Source: Prionace glauca
Lineage: Eukaryota; Chordata; Chondrichthyes; Carcharhiniformes; Carcharhinidae
DNA length: 64,000 nucleotides
NCBI GenBank assembly: GCA_037974335.1
Contig: CM075733.1
Location: 21,694,505-21,758,504 of the forward strand
Direction of reading: 5' to 3'
Below the pieces are notes generated by a model, which ran no database searches, was not told the origin of the DNA, and worked only from the letters and a program-made list of their open reading frames with translations. Shown here piece by piece: positions 25,321-38,119 of the stretch; the first letter of the stretch is position 1, and every line of letters begins with the position of its first letter. Made by a program: the position numbers and the translations under genes.

Positions 25321-26102
25321 TATATGAGTCTGACTGAATATAGCACCACCCACACCACCCACATGGTGAGGTAACAGAACACATGACCCACACCTAAATG
25401 TTATAGGCTAGAACTATGTGTACAAGCAAGTTTGGAGACAGCTTCTAGTTTGGACCCTTTACTTTTTATATATGTATCTAGTTCCTATAGTTAATAAATG
25501 CATACAGATAACATACATACAACTATGAAGACTTCATTAAGACCTTCTGAACGACAGCATGGTGGCAGGGAATCGAAAACCCAAAATCTTGCAAAAATAC
25601 AGAGAGAAACTAAAATCTGGCATGGCTAAAGAAAAATTTGAAGTAGCATTCTGACTAGGAGGAAAGCTCAAGAAGCAGACGCACAGGAGAAAATTGTCAA
25701 GGGAAAGCTTCAAAGAAAGAAAGGCTTCGAAGCTGAAGACAGAAAATTAAAATTCCTCACTGCAGCAGAAGAATCAATGGGATTCCTTGGAAGACAAGCT
25801 GCAATTCAGCAAACCCAGCAGGGGTGATTTAAAACTTTTAAATTCCAGGATGAAGCAAGTCCTGAGAAACTTTTAGTAGTTCAGACGTTGCAGTTTAAAA
25901 ATTCCACTGGAACAATTAGGTTCTCAGATTGAACATTTGGCATCCAAGCCTGATCCAAAAATAGGAAAAGAAACATAATTCTGAAGAATCGCAACAAAAG
26001 AATCAGCTTTAAAGATTACCAAAGCTAGGATTTTGCAATCCCAAAGCATAATCCTAAAATGGAGAAGTCAGCAGCCAGTCAATCCAAGCAATCATTTAAA
26101 TT

Positions 26103-26399
26103 TGGGGTAACGCGGTGGCACAGTGGTTAGCATTTGTTGCCTCGCAGTGGCAGGGACAAAGGTTTGATTTCTGGTTTGGGTCACTGTCTGTGTGGAATCT
26201 GCATGTTCTCCCTGTGTCTGCCTGGGTTTCCTTCGGGTGCTCTGGTTTCCTCCCACAGTCCAAAAGACATACTGGCGAGGTGCTAAATTCTCCCTCAGTG
26301 TACCTGAACAGGTGCCAGAGTGTGGCGACTAGGGGATTTTCACAGTAACTTCATTGCAGTGTGAATGTAAACCTACTTGTGAAGAAATAAACATTAAAT
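26103..26399 (+). mobile_element. SINE, HE1-like head, type-2 tail
   Basis: Full-length, with box A gtggcacagtggttagc; it ends gaagaaataaaca. It is inserted in the LTR fossil. Confidence 0.88.
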
Positions 26400-26688
26400 A
26401 TTCCTCAAGGCTGAGTGTGCACGCCATTGCAGCAGGAGCCCAACAAAACTGGCAAGTGTGGATAAACACTTTGTCCGCAAACAAATCTTGAATTTCAGCG
26501 ATTTCTTAAAGCTGAACCTACACTCTAAATTTTTTTTAACCATGGACCAGAAATCCATTCTTCCAAATCAATCTGGACCTATCCAAATCTCAGATCAATC
26601 ACATAACTGGGGACTTTGGAGAAAATGATTCCTTAGATACACCATTGCTTCAAGTTAACACGCAGCAACCCACACAATGAAGGAAGAA

Positions 26689-27625
26689 CATAAGAACATA
26701 AGAACATAAGAAATAGGAGCAGGAGTAGGCCATCTGGCCCTTCGAGCCTGCCCCGCCATTCAATAAGATCATGGCTGATCTGTCGTGACTCAGCTCCACC
26801 TTCTCGCCCTCTCCCCATAACCCTTAATCCCTTCTCTTATCAAAAACCCATCAACCCGTTTCTTAAAAATATTTAGCGAGGCAGCCTCCACCACTTCAAC
26901 GGGCAGAGAATTCCAGAGATTCACCACCCTTTGAGTGAAGAAGTTCCTCCTCAACTCTGTTCTAAACCGCCCCCCCTTTATCTTGAGGCTGTGCCCCCTA
27001 GTCCTACTGTCTTTTTTGAGCGGGAACAGTCTCTCCACCTCTATCCTATCCATCCCATTCATCATCTTATACGTCTCAATGAGATCTCCCCTCATTCTTC
27101 TAAACTCTAACGAGTACAAGCCTAGTTTATTCAGCCTCTCCTCATAGCTCAATCCCCTCAACTCCGGTATCAGCCGAGTAAACCTCCTCTGCACTCCCTC
27201 CAGGGCCAAAACATCCTTGCGCAGGTGCGGCGCCCAAAACTGCACACAGTACTCCAGCTGCGGCCTCACCAATGCCCTATACAGCTGCAGCAAGACCTCC
27301 CTACTTTTATATTCAATCCCCTTCGCTATGAAGGCCAGCATCCCATTCGCCTTCCTGACCACCTGCTGCACCTGCAAGCTGGGTTTTTGCGACTCATGCA
27401 CAAGGACCCCGAGGTCCCTCTGCACCGTCGCCTGCTGCAGTTTTTCGCCCCGTAAGTAATAGTCCTTCCTACCATTCCTCCTACCAAAGTGGACCACCTC
27501 ACACTTGCCAACATTAAATTCCATTTGCCATTTCCTGGCCCATTCGCCCAGCCTATCTAGATCCTTCTGCAGACTCTTCACACCCTCCGCACAATTTGCC
27601 TTTCCCCCAATCTTGGTGTCATCAG
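26689..27625 (-). mobile_element. CR1 LINE, subfamily A, 5'-truncated
   Basis: The - strand RT frame runs from F-A-D-D-like V-A-D-D-T-K-I-G at the truncation point to the C-terminus. The 3' tail is three to four aacataag repeats at 26689. The protein is almost the same as in the copies at 1 and 10024. It is inserted in the LTR fossil. Confidence 0.88.
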
Positions 27626-27975
27626 CCACTTTGTCCACCCGGTGAAAAAGGGATAAATCAACAACTACTACTGCCAAATCAACAAAGTGTGATTCAATAC
27701 CAGGGAATGGAGAAAGGGAATGAAAAGATATCCAGATTTCAGATCAACAGATTTTACCAGCAAGGACAGAGCCACCAACAGGACGGTGAACAGTTTATGG
27801 AAGAGTTATAGGCTACCAGACTGCCTGAACTTGTGAACTCATACATATATATATATGGGAGGAGATGGGTTAGTATAAACGATGGAAGTACAAGGTGTAA
27901 ACTAGAATAATTTGAAACACAATGGATGAAGACTTGAAGGAAGTTTCAGTATAAGAGACTGGAACAACTAGAGTT

Positions 27976-28184
27976 GATGATGTGGAGATGCTGACGTTGG
28001 ATTGGGGTGAACGCAGTAAGACGTCTCACAACACCAGGTTAAAGTCCAACAGGTTTATTTGGTAGTAAATATTCGCTTCTGCAGGCCCCACTCACCTGAC
28101 GAAGGAGCAGCGCTCCAAACATTTGTGGTGTTTCCTACCAAATAAACCTCTTGGACTTTAACCTGGTGTTGTGAGATTTCTGAC
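27976..28184. mobile_element. Foldback element with Penelope-type ends
   Basis: The arms (caacaccaggttaaagtcca and its complement) face each other around a core containing cacctgacgaaggagcagcg. The core matches the terminal region of the element at 49167-50371 and has a hammerhead-like layout (28093-28127). It is truncated at 28184. Confidence 0.8.
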
Positions 28185-28282
28185 TACACCTAGGGTTAAC
28201 AGTGATGCAGGATCCGCACCCAGGAGTGTGTTGGACAAAGCTGTGTGTACAAGTATGGTGACAGCTCCTAGCTTGAACCCTA

Positions 28283-28985
28283 AGGATCTCGGGGTCCGGG
28301 TTCACAGGACTCTTAAATCGGCCTCGCAGGTGGAGGAGGTGGTCAAGAAGGCGTATGGTGTGCTGGCCTTCATTAATCGAGGGATTGAGTTTAGGAGTCG
28401 GGAGGTAATGCTGCAACTTTACAGGACCCTCGTCAGGCCTCATTTGGAGTACTGTGCGCAGTTCTGGTCGCCTCACTATAGGAAAGACGTAGAAGCTATT
28501 GAAAGGGTGCAGAGGAGATTTACAAGGATGTTGCCTGGACTGGGAGGCATGCCTTATGAAGATAGGTTGAGGGAGCTGGGACTCTTTTCCCTGGAGAGGC
28601 GAAGGTTGAGAGGCGACCTGATAGAAGTTTATAAAATGTTGAGAGGAATAGATAGGGTGGACTCTCAGAGGCTATTTCCCCGGGTTGAAATGGTCGCTAT
28701 GAGAGGACACAGATTTAAGGTGCGGGGAGGGAAGTACAGAGGTGATGTTAGGGGTAAGTTTTTCACTCAGAGGGTGGTGAGTGATTGGAATCGGCTGCCG
28801 TCGTCGGTGGTGGAGGCGAACTCGCTGGGGTCTTTTAAAAGACTTCTGGATGAGTATATGGGGTTTAATGGGATTGGGGGTTATAGATAGGTCTATAGAC
28901 TGGTGGGGTTGATGCGATCGGCGCAACTCGAGGGCCGAAGGGCCTGTTTGTGCTGTGGTGTTCTGTGTTCTGTGTGTTCTATACT
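28283..28985 (+). mobile_element. CR1 LINE, subfamily B, 3' fragment
   Basis: An open frame to 28890 matches the C-terminal 200 residues of the CR1 at 17858-20727 with about three differences (KANG/KAYG, VATRG/VAMRG, SEWN/SDWN). It ends in ttctgtg-type repeats and sits inside the 3' end repeat of the LTR fossil, so it is the youngest layer there. Confidence 0.88.
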
Positions 28986-29078
28986 GTGTATATGTACATA
29001 ATCCTTGGAATTAAAGACCATGACAGTTAATATACTTAAGAGTATAAAGACTTCATCAAGACCTACTGAAAATAACCA

Positions 29079-30870
29079 TCCACCTACATCAATTCACTTG
29101 TCATGATGGTTTCTTTAGCCTTTTCACCACTTGATTTAACTTGACGGGGAAGTCCTTACTGTGTTTTAAGGGGGTGCAATCTTAAAAAATAACCCCGAGC
29201 AAGTTTTTATTCAGCGACAGAGGATATCGTCAAAATTATGCCATTGAATTGGTTCAGTGACACATTTTGATGTGTTTTATATCTTTGTGCTCCCCTTACA
29301 AAGAGAGGAAGAGAGGTTTGCTAAATAATTTATCTTGAAGCTGGTCTGAGACTGGTGATATGATCTGCCGTATGAAAATAGTTCTCTAAGCATTAAGAAG
29401 TCTAAGTAACAGCTATTGCCATTATGGAGTAAGAAAACATTGAAAAAAATGGTTGCATGACAAAACTTAATGACACCTGCACAGATAAGGATATATAGAA
29501 AACCAGGACTCAAATGATACAGGAAACAGAGAAAAAAATTCAAGATAGTATCCTTATCGTGGTCAAATGATAATACAGGATCTGTTGATCTGTTGCTAAT
29601 GTGACCTTATTCTGACAAGCAAATGAGGCCACAGGGTAAAATGGGACATTCAGTTTCAGTTATTTTCTCGCCAAGTTACAAATGCATTGTCTTGGTAGAT
29701 CTTCAAAAAGCTGTTCCTGGCAATGTCGGGTTCCTGTTGCCGTGTCCATGGCAGAGTTTATGACAGTTTGCGGCCTTGTCACAAAAATGTGCCCTATCTC
29801 AAATCCTGATTCTTAATCCATCTGATGAAAAGCCAAATTGAACTTTTTAAACATGAGAGACTGAAGGAGACTTGAGAACTTATCCAAAAATGGCAAGCTA
29901 ATTGGCGTCACTGTGCCTTCCACTTTCCAATCCATTTAGTACTCCATGGCGGAATCTTCCGGTCCTGCCACCAATGGCAATCACGGCAGGCACTGAAATT
30001 AGATGGTTTGAACTTTTCTCTTCTGATTTCCACGGTGGCTAAAAGGCAGGTTGACTTCTTGATGAAGGATGTCCGGATCCCCATGTGCATGCCATAGCAT
30101 CAAAAGGCCAACTGACTGGAATTACGCCCATCCTCCCAATTAAGAGCCCTGTCAGTGAGAATTTACAACATCTACATTTAGGCATGAGCCTGGCCTACTT
30201 CACCTCTACCTCAAATCTGAGGTCAGTAAGTGCTGTTTTTACCCTCGTCTGGACTTCACTTCACTCATAGGGAGTGACAGTGTCAGAGCTGGAAGCAGAG
30301 GCTGAGAGTGTCCTGGAGAGCAGGGTATGTGGCATTGTGGCATAGTGTTCTTAGGGGGTGAATTCAGGATACTGGTGATAGGAAGGAACAGTCACAGTTA
30401 GAGGACGGAGTGGGATGTGGCACGTCCAGGGTTTGGCAGGTGGAAGTCTCAGGGGAGGGTGGGGGATGTCACAGAGAGAGGACTTGACAACTAGCTCAGG
30501 TAAGGGGAGGGGCAGGGTCAAGGTGAGCAGGGGAAGGTAATGGGTACCAGGCTTGAGGAAGGGAAGGAATGTAGAGGTGAATCGTAATGGATAACAAGGA
30601 AGGTCAAAGGGTGACAGAGAGGAGCAGAATGGTGGCATTCGGTGAGTGGAGGGTGAGGTGAGGAGTGGTTGAGGTGAGGAGTGGTTGGTAGGTGACAGGG
30701 GAGGTAAAACTTGGTGAAGTGTGATACAAACCATTTTACAAATGTCACCTTGACAACAGAGTTAGTCATTGAATGAGATCCCTTGAATGAGGAGGAGGGT
30801 CTTTTAGGGCAAATAGAGTTTAATGTCAGGACAAATGGCTAACTATAAATGTGAAAAAACTATAAATTTG
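29079..30870. other. No gene seen
   Basis: 1.8 kb, largely unassigned. A G-rich + strand part (30300-30760) gives a proline-rich - strand frame of 127 codons that I judge to be a composition artefact. Confidence 0.5.
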
Positions 30871-30876
30871 GATAAT

Positions 30877-31160
30877 TGGGGTGGTGTGGTGGCAGAGTGG
30901 TTAGCAATACGACCTCACAGTGCCAGGGACCCGGGTTCAATTCCTGGCTTGGGTCGCTGTCTGTGTGGAGTTTGCACATTCTCCCTGTGTCTGCATGGGT
31001 TTCCTCCGGGTACTCCGGTTTCCTCCCACAGTCTGAAAGACATGCTGGTTCGATACATTGACCTGAACAGTGCCAGAATGTGATGACTAGGGGAGTGTCA
31101 CAGTAACTTCATTGCAGTGTTAATGTAAGCCTTACTTGTGATTATTAAATAAACTTTAAA
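30877..31160 (+). mobile_element. SINE, HE1-like head, type-2 tail
   Basis: Full-length copy: gtggtggcagagtggttagc, box B gggttcaattcc, tail attaaataaac. Confidence 0.88.
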
Positions 31161-31162
31161 AA

Positions 31163-31915
31163 ATGTAAAGTTATTCACTTTGGAGGCAAAAGCAAGGAGG
31201 CAGATTACTACCCGAGTGGCTGTAAATTGGGAGAGGGGAGTGTGCAGTGGAACCTGGGTGTCCTTGTGCACCAGTCACTGAAGGTAAGCATGCAGGCGGT
31301 AAAGAAGGGAAATGATATGTTGGCCTTCAAGGAACAGGGATGTGTTGTTACAATTATATAAGGCCTTTGTGAGGCCACATCTAGAATATTGTGTGTTGTT
31401 TTGGTCTCCTTTTCTGAGGAAGGATGTTCTTGCTGTCGAGGAAGTGCCGCAAAGATTTACCGAGCTGATTCTGGGGTTGGTGGAACTGAGTATAAGGAGA
31501 GATTAATGAGGATTGTTTTCGCTGGAGTCCAGATGAATGAGTGGGGAGGATCTATAGACACTTATAAAATTCTAACAGGAATAGACAGGGTAGATGCAGG
31601 GAGGATATTCCCAATGGTGGGGGAGTCCAGAACCAGGGGAACACAGTCTGAGGATTTAGGGTAGACCACTTAGGACAGAGATGAGGAGACATTTCTTCAC
31701 CCAAAGAGTGGTGAACCTGTGGAATTCATTACCACAGGAAGTAGTTGATGCCAAAACATTGAATGTATTCAAGAGGCGGCTGGATGTAGAACTTGAGACG
31801 AATGGAATCAAAAATTACGGGGAGAAAGCTATTAGGTTGGACAATCAGCCATGATCATGATGAATGGCAGAGCAGGCTCGAAAGACTGAATGGCCTCCTC
31901 CTATCTTCTATGTTT
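31163..31915 (+). mobile_element. CR1-like LINE 3' fragment
   Basis: It opens at the K-V-I-H-F-G-like box, passes L-G-V-L-V-H-Q-S-L-K, R-P-H-L-E-Y-C-V-L-F-W-S-P and [14 protein letters not shown], and ends with a CR1 3' end. Several frame breaks are present. Confidence 0.8.
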
Positions 31916-32804
31916 GTGTAAAGCAACACCCTGATAATTATAATACGTTAGGATGTCAATCATGTTCAGTTGTGTTCTCCTTTCTCCGGTGGAATTCACA
32001 TGGCAGCATATTTGTTCCTGATTCCATGGGTCTCATAACATTGAAATCCCCAGTGAGCTGGCGTTAACTCTGTGTCATTTGGCATTGACTGCAGTCAGAG
32101 GCAGGGATGAAGGGAGGGAGGGAGCGCGGTGGGTGCCTTCGAGGGGCACGGCTGGTGGAGGGCAGCTAATTAGTGACTCCCAGACAAATGGTCATGGTTA
32201 AAAAGCGTTCATGCAGTTAGTCTTTCCATGCTGCCAAGGTCTGTCTATAGCATCTCAAGAGTAGTGAAGGAAAAGAATGTCAAAGGGAGGTTCCTTGCAC
32301 AAGGTCCTTATTGACATGAGGTAGGTGCGTGTATCACAAATAGGCACAGGCCATGAGCAACAAAGGCTTGAGTGGCAAGAGGCAATAGGTCCACAAGAAG
32401 GTCAAAGTGCTGGCAAACAGGGTCCACTGCAACATTAAGCATTGGCCTAATCTGATGTGTATTACAGGTGGCGCTATTGTCTGGAGATGAATGAAAGAAT
32501 GTCAAAAGTCCCATCGAAATGCAGAGCTCCTAGTCTGCTCAGAGTAATGGTTGGGTGTTGTTTAAATATGGTGTCTGGACCTTCAACCCCATGAAATAGT
32601 GGCAGGGCTGACAACTTCCAACCCATCCTGCCACAAGATTTACCAAGTTCCTCACAGAAGCATTACTAGCTAAAGACTGGAAAACCACACTTTGCCACCC
32701 TCGGAGAATCACACCAACTTTCCCTTCTGGAATGGAAGGTTCAAGTCTATGATAGGAAATATGAGTCAACCATATATACCACCCCCATTAGCAGGGAATC
32801 AAGG
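31916..32804. other. No gene seen
   Basis: Unassigned; no supported exon. Confidence 0.5.
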
Positions 32805-33135
32805 GATGGCGCAGTGGTTAGCACTGCTGCCTCACAGCACCAGGGGCCTGGGTTCAATTCCTATTTGTGAGGAGATCTCTCCCTGTCTGCATGGGTTTTC
32901 TCCTGGTGTTCCAGTTTCTTCCCACAGTCCAAAGATGTGTAGGTTAGTTGGATTGACCAAGCTAAGTTATTTCTTAGTGTCCAAAGAAGTGTAGGTTAGA
33001 TAAATTAGCTATGGTAAATGTGTGGGGTTACAGGGATAGGGCAGGGAAGAGGGCCTGGGCAAGATATTCTTTTGAAGAGCCGTTGCAGACTCGATGGGCC
33101 AAATCGCTTCTTCTGAAATGTAGAGATTCTATCAT
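32805..33135 (+). mobile_element. SINE, HE1-like head, type-1 tail
   Basis: The head is gatggcgcagtggttagcac and box B is gggttcaattcc. The type-1 tail is diverged (gatgggccaaatcgcttctt). Confidence 0.85.
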
Positions 33136-33974
33136 TTACAAGAGGGAAGAGGAGAACACTAGTCATGAAATGAGAAATTAAACGTTCAAAGAGATGGGTT
33201 TTGTGAAGAAGTGATGGGTCTTGAATTAAGGGAGGGAGATAGAAAAGCAGGATTGTGGAACAATGGTGGCTGTAACCTTGGTCTTCAGGATTTGGGTGTG
33301 TGGGTATAAGTCAAGGCCTTCAGAGAGTAAACTGGGAATTGTAGGTGAATATCAAATTTTTATCCTGTTGCTTCTTTTGAGCAGTAAATAGGAGCCATTT
33401 CAGTGAACAGGAGCAATAACTTACAAATGCTACAAGTTGTAGGAGAAAATGGGAAAGCTGTACACAACTTCAAAGAGGCAAACTTTTGTGTTTAAAATAA
33501 ATACCTTTCATACTATGCCTTTTTAGAAAAATAATGTTTCCATAACTTTCACTAAAAATGGTATTCAATAAATTAAATAGGATGGTCTTTGTCCTATTAT
33601 CAATCCACTAATGTTGAAAGTGTAAAGCAATGTTTGGTCATTTGATATATCTTTTGATGGTGCTGATACACTTATTTATTCCTAACTTACAGATTCATTA
33701 CTTAAAACTAATCAATGGACATCACAAAGAGACATCACTATTCCTGGGTATGAATCGATATTTAAGTCTTGGGTTTTTTTTGACCACGGGACCTTATCTA
33801 TGGGCGAGTCAGCTGCCCATGCAAAATGGGTAGGAAGTGTTAGCTGGCCAGTGGCCAGATCAATCGCTTGGTAATTGGAGGCCTCCATCTGACACTAAAG
33901 GAAAGATCATCAGCAAACAGGTAAATCAGGGCTCAGGTATGGTCTTGTATGAGAGAAGAAGGTTGGGGAAATCT
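33136..33974. other. No gene seen
   Basis: AT-rich unassigned sequence. Confidence 0.5.
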
Positions 33975-34290
33975 GGGGTTAGGGTGGCACAGTTGTTAGC
34001 ACTGCTCCTCACAACACCAGGGACCCGTGTTCAATTCCAGCCTCGGGTCACTGTCTGTGAGGAGTTTGCACATTCTCCCCGTGGCTGCATGGGTTTCCTC
34101 CATTGCTCCGGTGTCCTCCCAGAGTCCAAAGATATGTGGATTAGGTTGATTGGCCATGTTAAATTACCCCTTAGTGTCGGGGGGACTAGGAGGGTAAATA
34201 TGTAGGGTTATCGGTATAGGACCTGGGTGGCATTGTTGTGGGTGCAGACTCGATGGGCCTTCAGCACTCTAAGTTCTATGGTTGTATGAT
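33975..34290 (+). mobile_element. SINE, HE1-like head, type-1 tail
   Basis: The head is gggtggcacagttgttagc. The tail is diverged, ending gatgggccttcagcactcta. Confidence 0.82.
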
Positions 34291-35564
34291 AAGGGCGCTA
34301 CTGTCTCAGACAGTCCTGGAGAAGAAGGTGTGCTATAGATAGTACAACAAAAACCTGAAACCAAAAATCAATTTTTGACAAAATCTCATGCCATGCTTCA
34401 AATACGTATACATATTCGATCTGCCTTTTCCTCCACCATCACTTCATCTCAGTAATAACAGTTGTGTGGTGTGAAAGAAAAAATTACTAAGTTGATAACA
34501 GGATATTAAATAAATAGAGAGGTGGAGATAATTAAAAACAAATACGTGGATTAACTGCGACATGAGGAATTCTGACCTATGAAACTGATTATCGAAAGCA
34601 ACATGACCTTTTCTTCCTAACATAAAGTCAAAATACTATGGATGCTGGAATCTGAAACAGGCGGGTCATCCTGACTCGAAATGTTGGCTCCATTCTTTCT
34701 GCACGGATGCTGCCAGACCTGCTGAGATTTTCCAGTATTTTCTGTTGTTGTTTTGACCTTTTCCTTCACTACGTTCCTATGCAATTACCATTGCATCATC
34801 CAGTGTGTGTAATGGACCCATTGTATTAGCACCAACATAACTGCTTATAAACAGTAGGGACTATTTATATTCGTAGCTCTTTCATAAGCATCAAAACATA
34901 ACTATACAAGACTATATCAATTCATAACATAATAATAGAGATTGTGGTCTATACTCTCGGATGGATGTTTATGGCATAGTAATAGGCAACCATTGGCATG
35001 GGAGAAGCTTTTGGAAAAGATGTAGAGCTGGGCAATGCACAATGTTTACAGCAAGGATATATTTCTCTGTGAATGGGTTCCCACCCATATTATCCCACCA
35101 TTGAACAAGTTGAGTAGGTTTTTTTTGTGAAAGATTGAAAGATCCAATGCATGTTTGCATGGATGAGAAACATGTTCAAATAATGTATAAGAAGTTTAAG
35201 AAAGACAAACAACAAAAAGCAAAAAAAAAGATCTAAGAATAAAACCTTTTAGCTGTGCAAGAGGTGAACAGAATGTTAATGCCCAAATTAGCCCTTCAAT
35301 GTTGTCGAAACATTGTGGAGAATGAAGAGCTACTGAATGAGTTGAATTAATTCTTTAACAATGAAAACTAGATAAAATTCATCTCAGGAAACTACAGTTT
35401 GTTGAGGATCAGTGACGCGTTGTAAGATGAAGCTCAAGAAAGTCTTCAGGACACCTGGACTGGACGTGCAACATTCTGGAAAAAGAGTGAGGAAGCACGC
35501 AATGCAATGGAAATGTTGTTAAAAAATTCATAAACACCATGATTGTGCTCAAGAACAGAAAAAT
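34291..35564. other. No gene seen; short dispersed repeat at 34636-34755
   Basis: The repeat (aaatgttggctcc, then gctgccagacctgctgagat) also occurs near 7795. The rest is AT-rich and unassigned. Confidence 0.5.
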
Positions 35565-35912
35565 AGCAAATCATAGAATCACTACAGTGCAGAAGGAGGC
35601 CATTCAGCCCATCAAGTCTGCACTGATCATAATCCCACTCCAGACCCTATCAACACAACCCCATACATTTACCCTGCTAATCCCTCCACCCTACTCATCC
35701 CAGGACACTATGGGCAATTTAGCATGGCCAATCAAGCTAACCTGCACGTCTTTGGACTGCCGGAGGAAACCAGAGAACCTGGATGAAAACCACACAGACA
35801 CGGGGAGAATGTACAGACTTCACACAGACAGTGACTCAAGCTGGGAATCGAACCCAGGTCCCTGGAGCTGTGAGGTAGCAGTGCTAACCACTGTGCTACC
35901 AATGTGACATGT
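35565..35912 (-). mobile_element. SINE, HE1-like head, type-1 tail
   Basis: Full-length - strand copy with the type-1 tail at 35565 and box A near 35900. Confidence 0.87.
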
Positions 35913-36019
35913 ATCAGATTACAAATGAATGAAGGTGCCATTTGGATTAGTGGGACAACAATTCAATGGGCCAAATGCCTGGTCCTGTGCTGTAACTTGC
36001 AATGCTCAATAAAGTGAAA

Positions 36020-36295
36020 GCTAAATAAAGAACGAGGAACAGTACAGCACCAGAACAGGCCCTTCGGCCCTCCAAGCCTGCACAGATCATGATGTTTGCC
36101 TAAATTAAAACGGTACGCACTTAACGTATCCTTCCATTCCCATCCTATTCACGTATTTGTCTAGTTGCCCCTTAAATGCCGTTATCATACGTGCTCTCAC
36201 CACCTCCCCAGGCAGCACAGTCCAGACATTCACCACTCACAGTGTAAAAAAACTTGCCTCGCACATCTCTTCAAAACTTTTCTCCACGCCCCAAA
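36020..36295 (-). mobile_element. CR1 3' end fragment
   Basis: The - strand has gggccgaagggcctgttctgg and an upstream coding remnant. Confidence 0.72.
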
Positions 36296-36459
36296 TATGA
36301 TCTTGTTACACTATTGCAGTCTGTCAATAGAATTTCATTCAATTTAATATTAGTTTTATTGTTGAAATGAGATTTAATACTGAACTCTGCAGGAGTCAAA
36401 AATTATCTCACTAAAGACAAAGATTTTTCATTAACCACATTGTTTAGTTGCAAGTCTCG

Positions 36460-36551
36460 TATCACCTTACATCACATATATCTCCAAAAGAGGAAACGTT
36501 GGCAGTCATTACTGAGAGTTACTCTCTACTTTGCCCATCCTTTAACTGCAG
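36460..36551 (+). promoter_or_regulatory. Candidate noncoding first exon and proximal promoter of the receptor
   Basis: The donor aactgcag/gtaagc at 36551/36552 is a near-consensus site with no coding frame attached. The second exon appears to start at 42992 with an acceptor in front of the start codon, so an upstream noncoding exon is expected. Just before the donor lie purine-rich motifs (aaaagaggaaac) of the kind bound by PU.1/ETS or IRF factors in leukocyte genes. This part is largely free of repeats. The 5' limit given is arbitrary; no TATA box is evident. Confidence 0.22.
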
Positions 36552-37734
36552 GTAAGCGCTTCATTTTATTGTCTTTTCTGGAGGGTTTCTTGGGTCTGAA
36601 ACAATAAGTCAGAAACTGACAGTTTAGTGTGTTTAGACAGCTTCGAAGAAATGGTCAAACCTCCAGATGAAAATTCTGTCGGGTGTTTCAGAGATAGAAG
36701 GGGCAGTGGCTGAAACTACGCCATTGACGTTCTAACTATTTAATGGAACGCTTTCACTCCCTGTATGACTCTGTGAAGACCACGATTACATTTTTCTGAT
36801 TGACATCAATAAATTTTTGTCGACAATGTATTTTTCTTATGAACAAAGATTTATTGTAACGAATAAACTAATTTGTAAATTCTTTTTTAACTAATAAGTT
36901 GGATTTATGTTCGAGGAAAGGGTGTCTGCTAAATTTAGCTTAGGATCCTATTATCATTTAAAAGAAAGAAACTGCAAGTGCTGAAAATCTGGAATTACAC
37001 CACGTTTCCATTAATATTTGAGGTCAAATGAATCATTAGAAATGTGTTACAGTCTGTTTGATGAATCTTGATTTGTGCTTGGAACATACTGCATGATTTA
37101 GGAGATAGAGGGTTTTATGGGTACATGCTGTAACACATTTTATGTCAAAATTTAGAATGGAACTTTCTATGTTCACATTTATAATAGGGAAGCCCATCTG
37201 CATTTTACAAAGAGAAAAGACTAACTCGGCATGTAACCATTTATACCAGTAAATAATACGCAAGAGTTTATACGTACCAATTTTATGATCTCAGATTGTT
37301 GATAGACATTCAAGTCGCTTAAAATAATATTCAAAAAACTTTTGACAAACTATATTTTTCCACAGCAACAGATATTTCAAAAACCAAAATGAATATTTAA
37401 AGAAACATTACGCATGTCTAATTATAATCCATTGAGAATTGTTTTGTCTTTTGATGCCAGATTTTATCTGAAGGTCTCAGCCTTTCCTCAAAACCTGGCT
37501 GTGTGTCCGATGATTTTGGCCCAGCGTTGTGACTCCATATTTATATTGTGCAAGTTGTCAGTTGGCACTCTATATAACTTCCTAGGATGCATCAGCAGCA
37601 TTTAGATGGGTGGTGGCTGGAATCTTATCACCATTCTTGCCAGTGAGATTTCCCATCCCTCTGCAGTGAATGGAGATTTAGCTGATCTTTCAGCATCGCT
37701 GCACTGGGACTATGTGTGAACAGCCGGTAGGTTT
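36552..37734. other. Mostly single-copy sequence; no coding exon seen
   Basis: AT-rich, with almost no repeats. If 36551 is a real donor, this is the start of the first intron of the receptor gene. Confidence 0.4.
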
Positions 37735-37967
37735 AACTGTGAAGATCCCCTAGTTGCCACACTCTGGCGCCTGTTTGGATACACTGAGGGAGAATTTAGC
37801 ATGGCCATTCCACATAACCTGCAAATCTGTGGACTGTGGGAGAAAACCGGAGCATCCGGAGGAAATCCACATAGACATGGGGAGAACGTGAAAACTCCAC
37901 GTAGGTAGGAATTGAACCCAGGTCCCTGGCATTGTGAGGCAGCGGTGCTAACCACTGTGCTAAAGAT
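37735..37967 (-). mobile_element. SINE, HE1-like, type-2 tail, 3'-truncated
   Basis: The - strand copy has the head at 37967. The tail stops near gactaggggatc, without the terminal part. Confidence 0.8.
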
Positions 37968-38119
37968 TTTAAAGAGTAGACTGATTTTTTTCAGTCTTTA
38001 AACAAAATCTATTTTGTTGTTTATCTTTCAAAATTATTTGAAGAAAAGTTAAAAGACACACTTCAAAAGCATTATCTAGCTAAAAGCATTATCTGCATGA
38101 AGTTTTTGTAAAGATGTAT

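Larger units (their letters stand above)
25326..29078 (+). mobile_element. Fossil LTR retroelement, broken, with four later insertions
   Basis: Two related end repeats, about 25326-25545 and about 28190-29078, share wording such as tgtgtacaag, acagctyctag and gaagacttcat(y)aagacc. The second is split by a CR1 (28283-28985). The interior keeps no recognisable long coding frame and carries a SINE (26103-26399), a CR1 (26689-27625) and a foldback (27976-28184). Family not determined (Gypsy-like is possible). It is old and clearly defective. Confidence 0.5.

Noticed and set aside
26103-26130. CACAGTG heptamers resembling V(D)J recombination signals, here and in most SINE heads
   Set aside because: CACAGTG is part of the SINE box A region (gtggcacagtggttagc). 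I saw no nonamer at 12 or 23 bases, and the copies are not next to V or J segments.
30351-30769. Proline- and Ser-rich - strand frames (83-127 codons)
   Set aside because: They arise from a purine-rich low-complexity stretch; no family resemblance.
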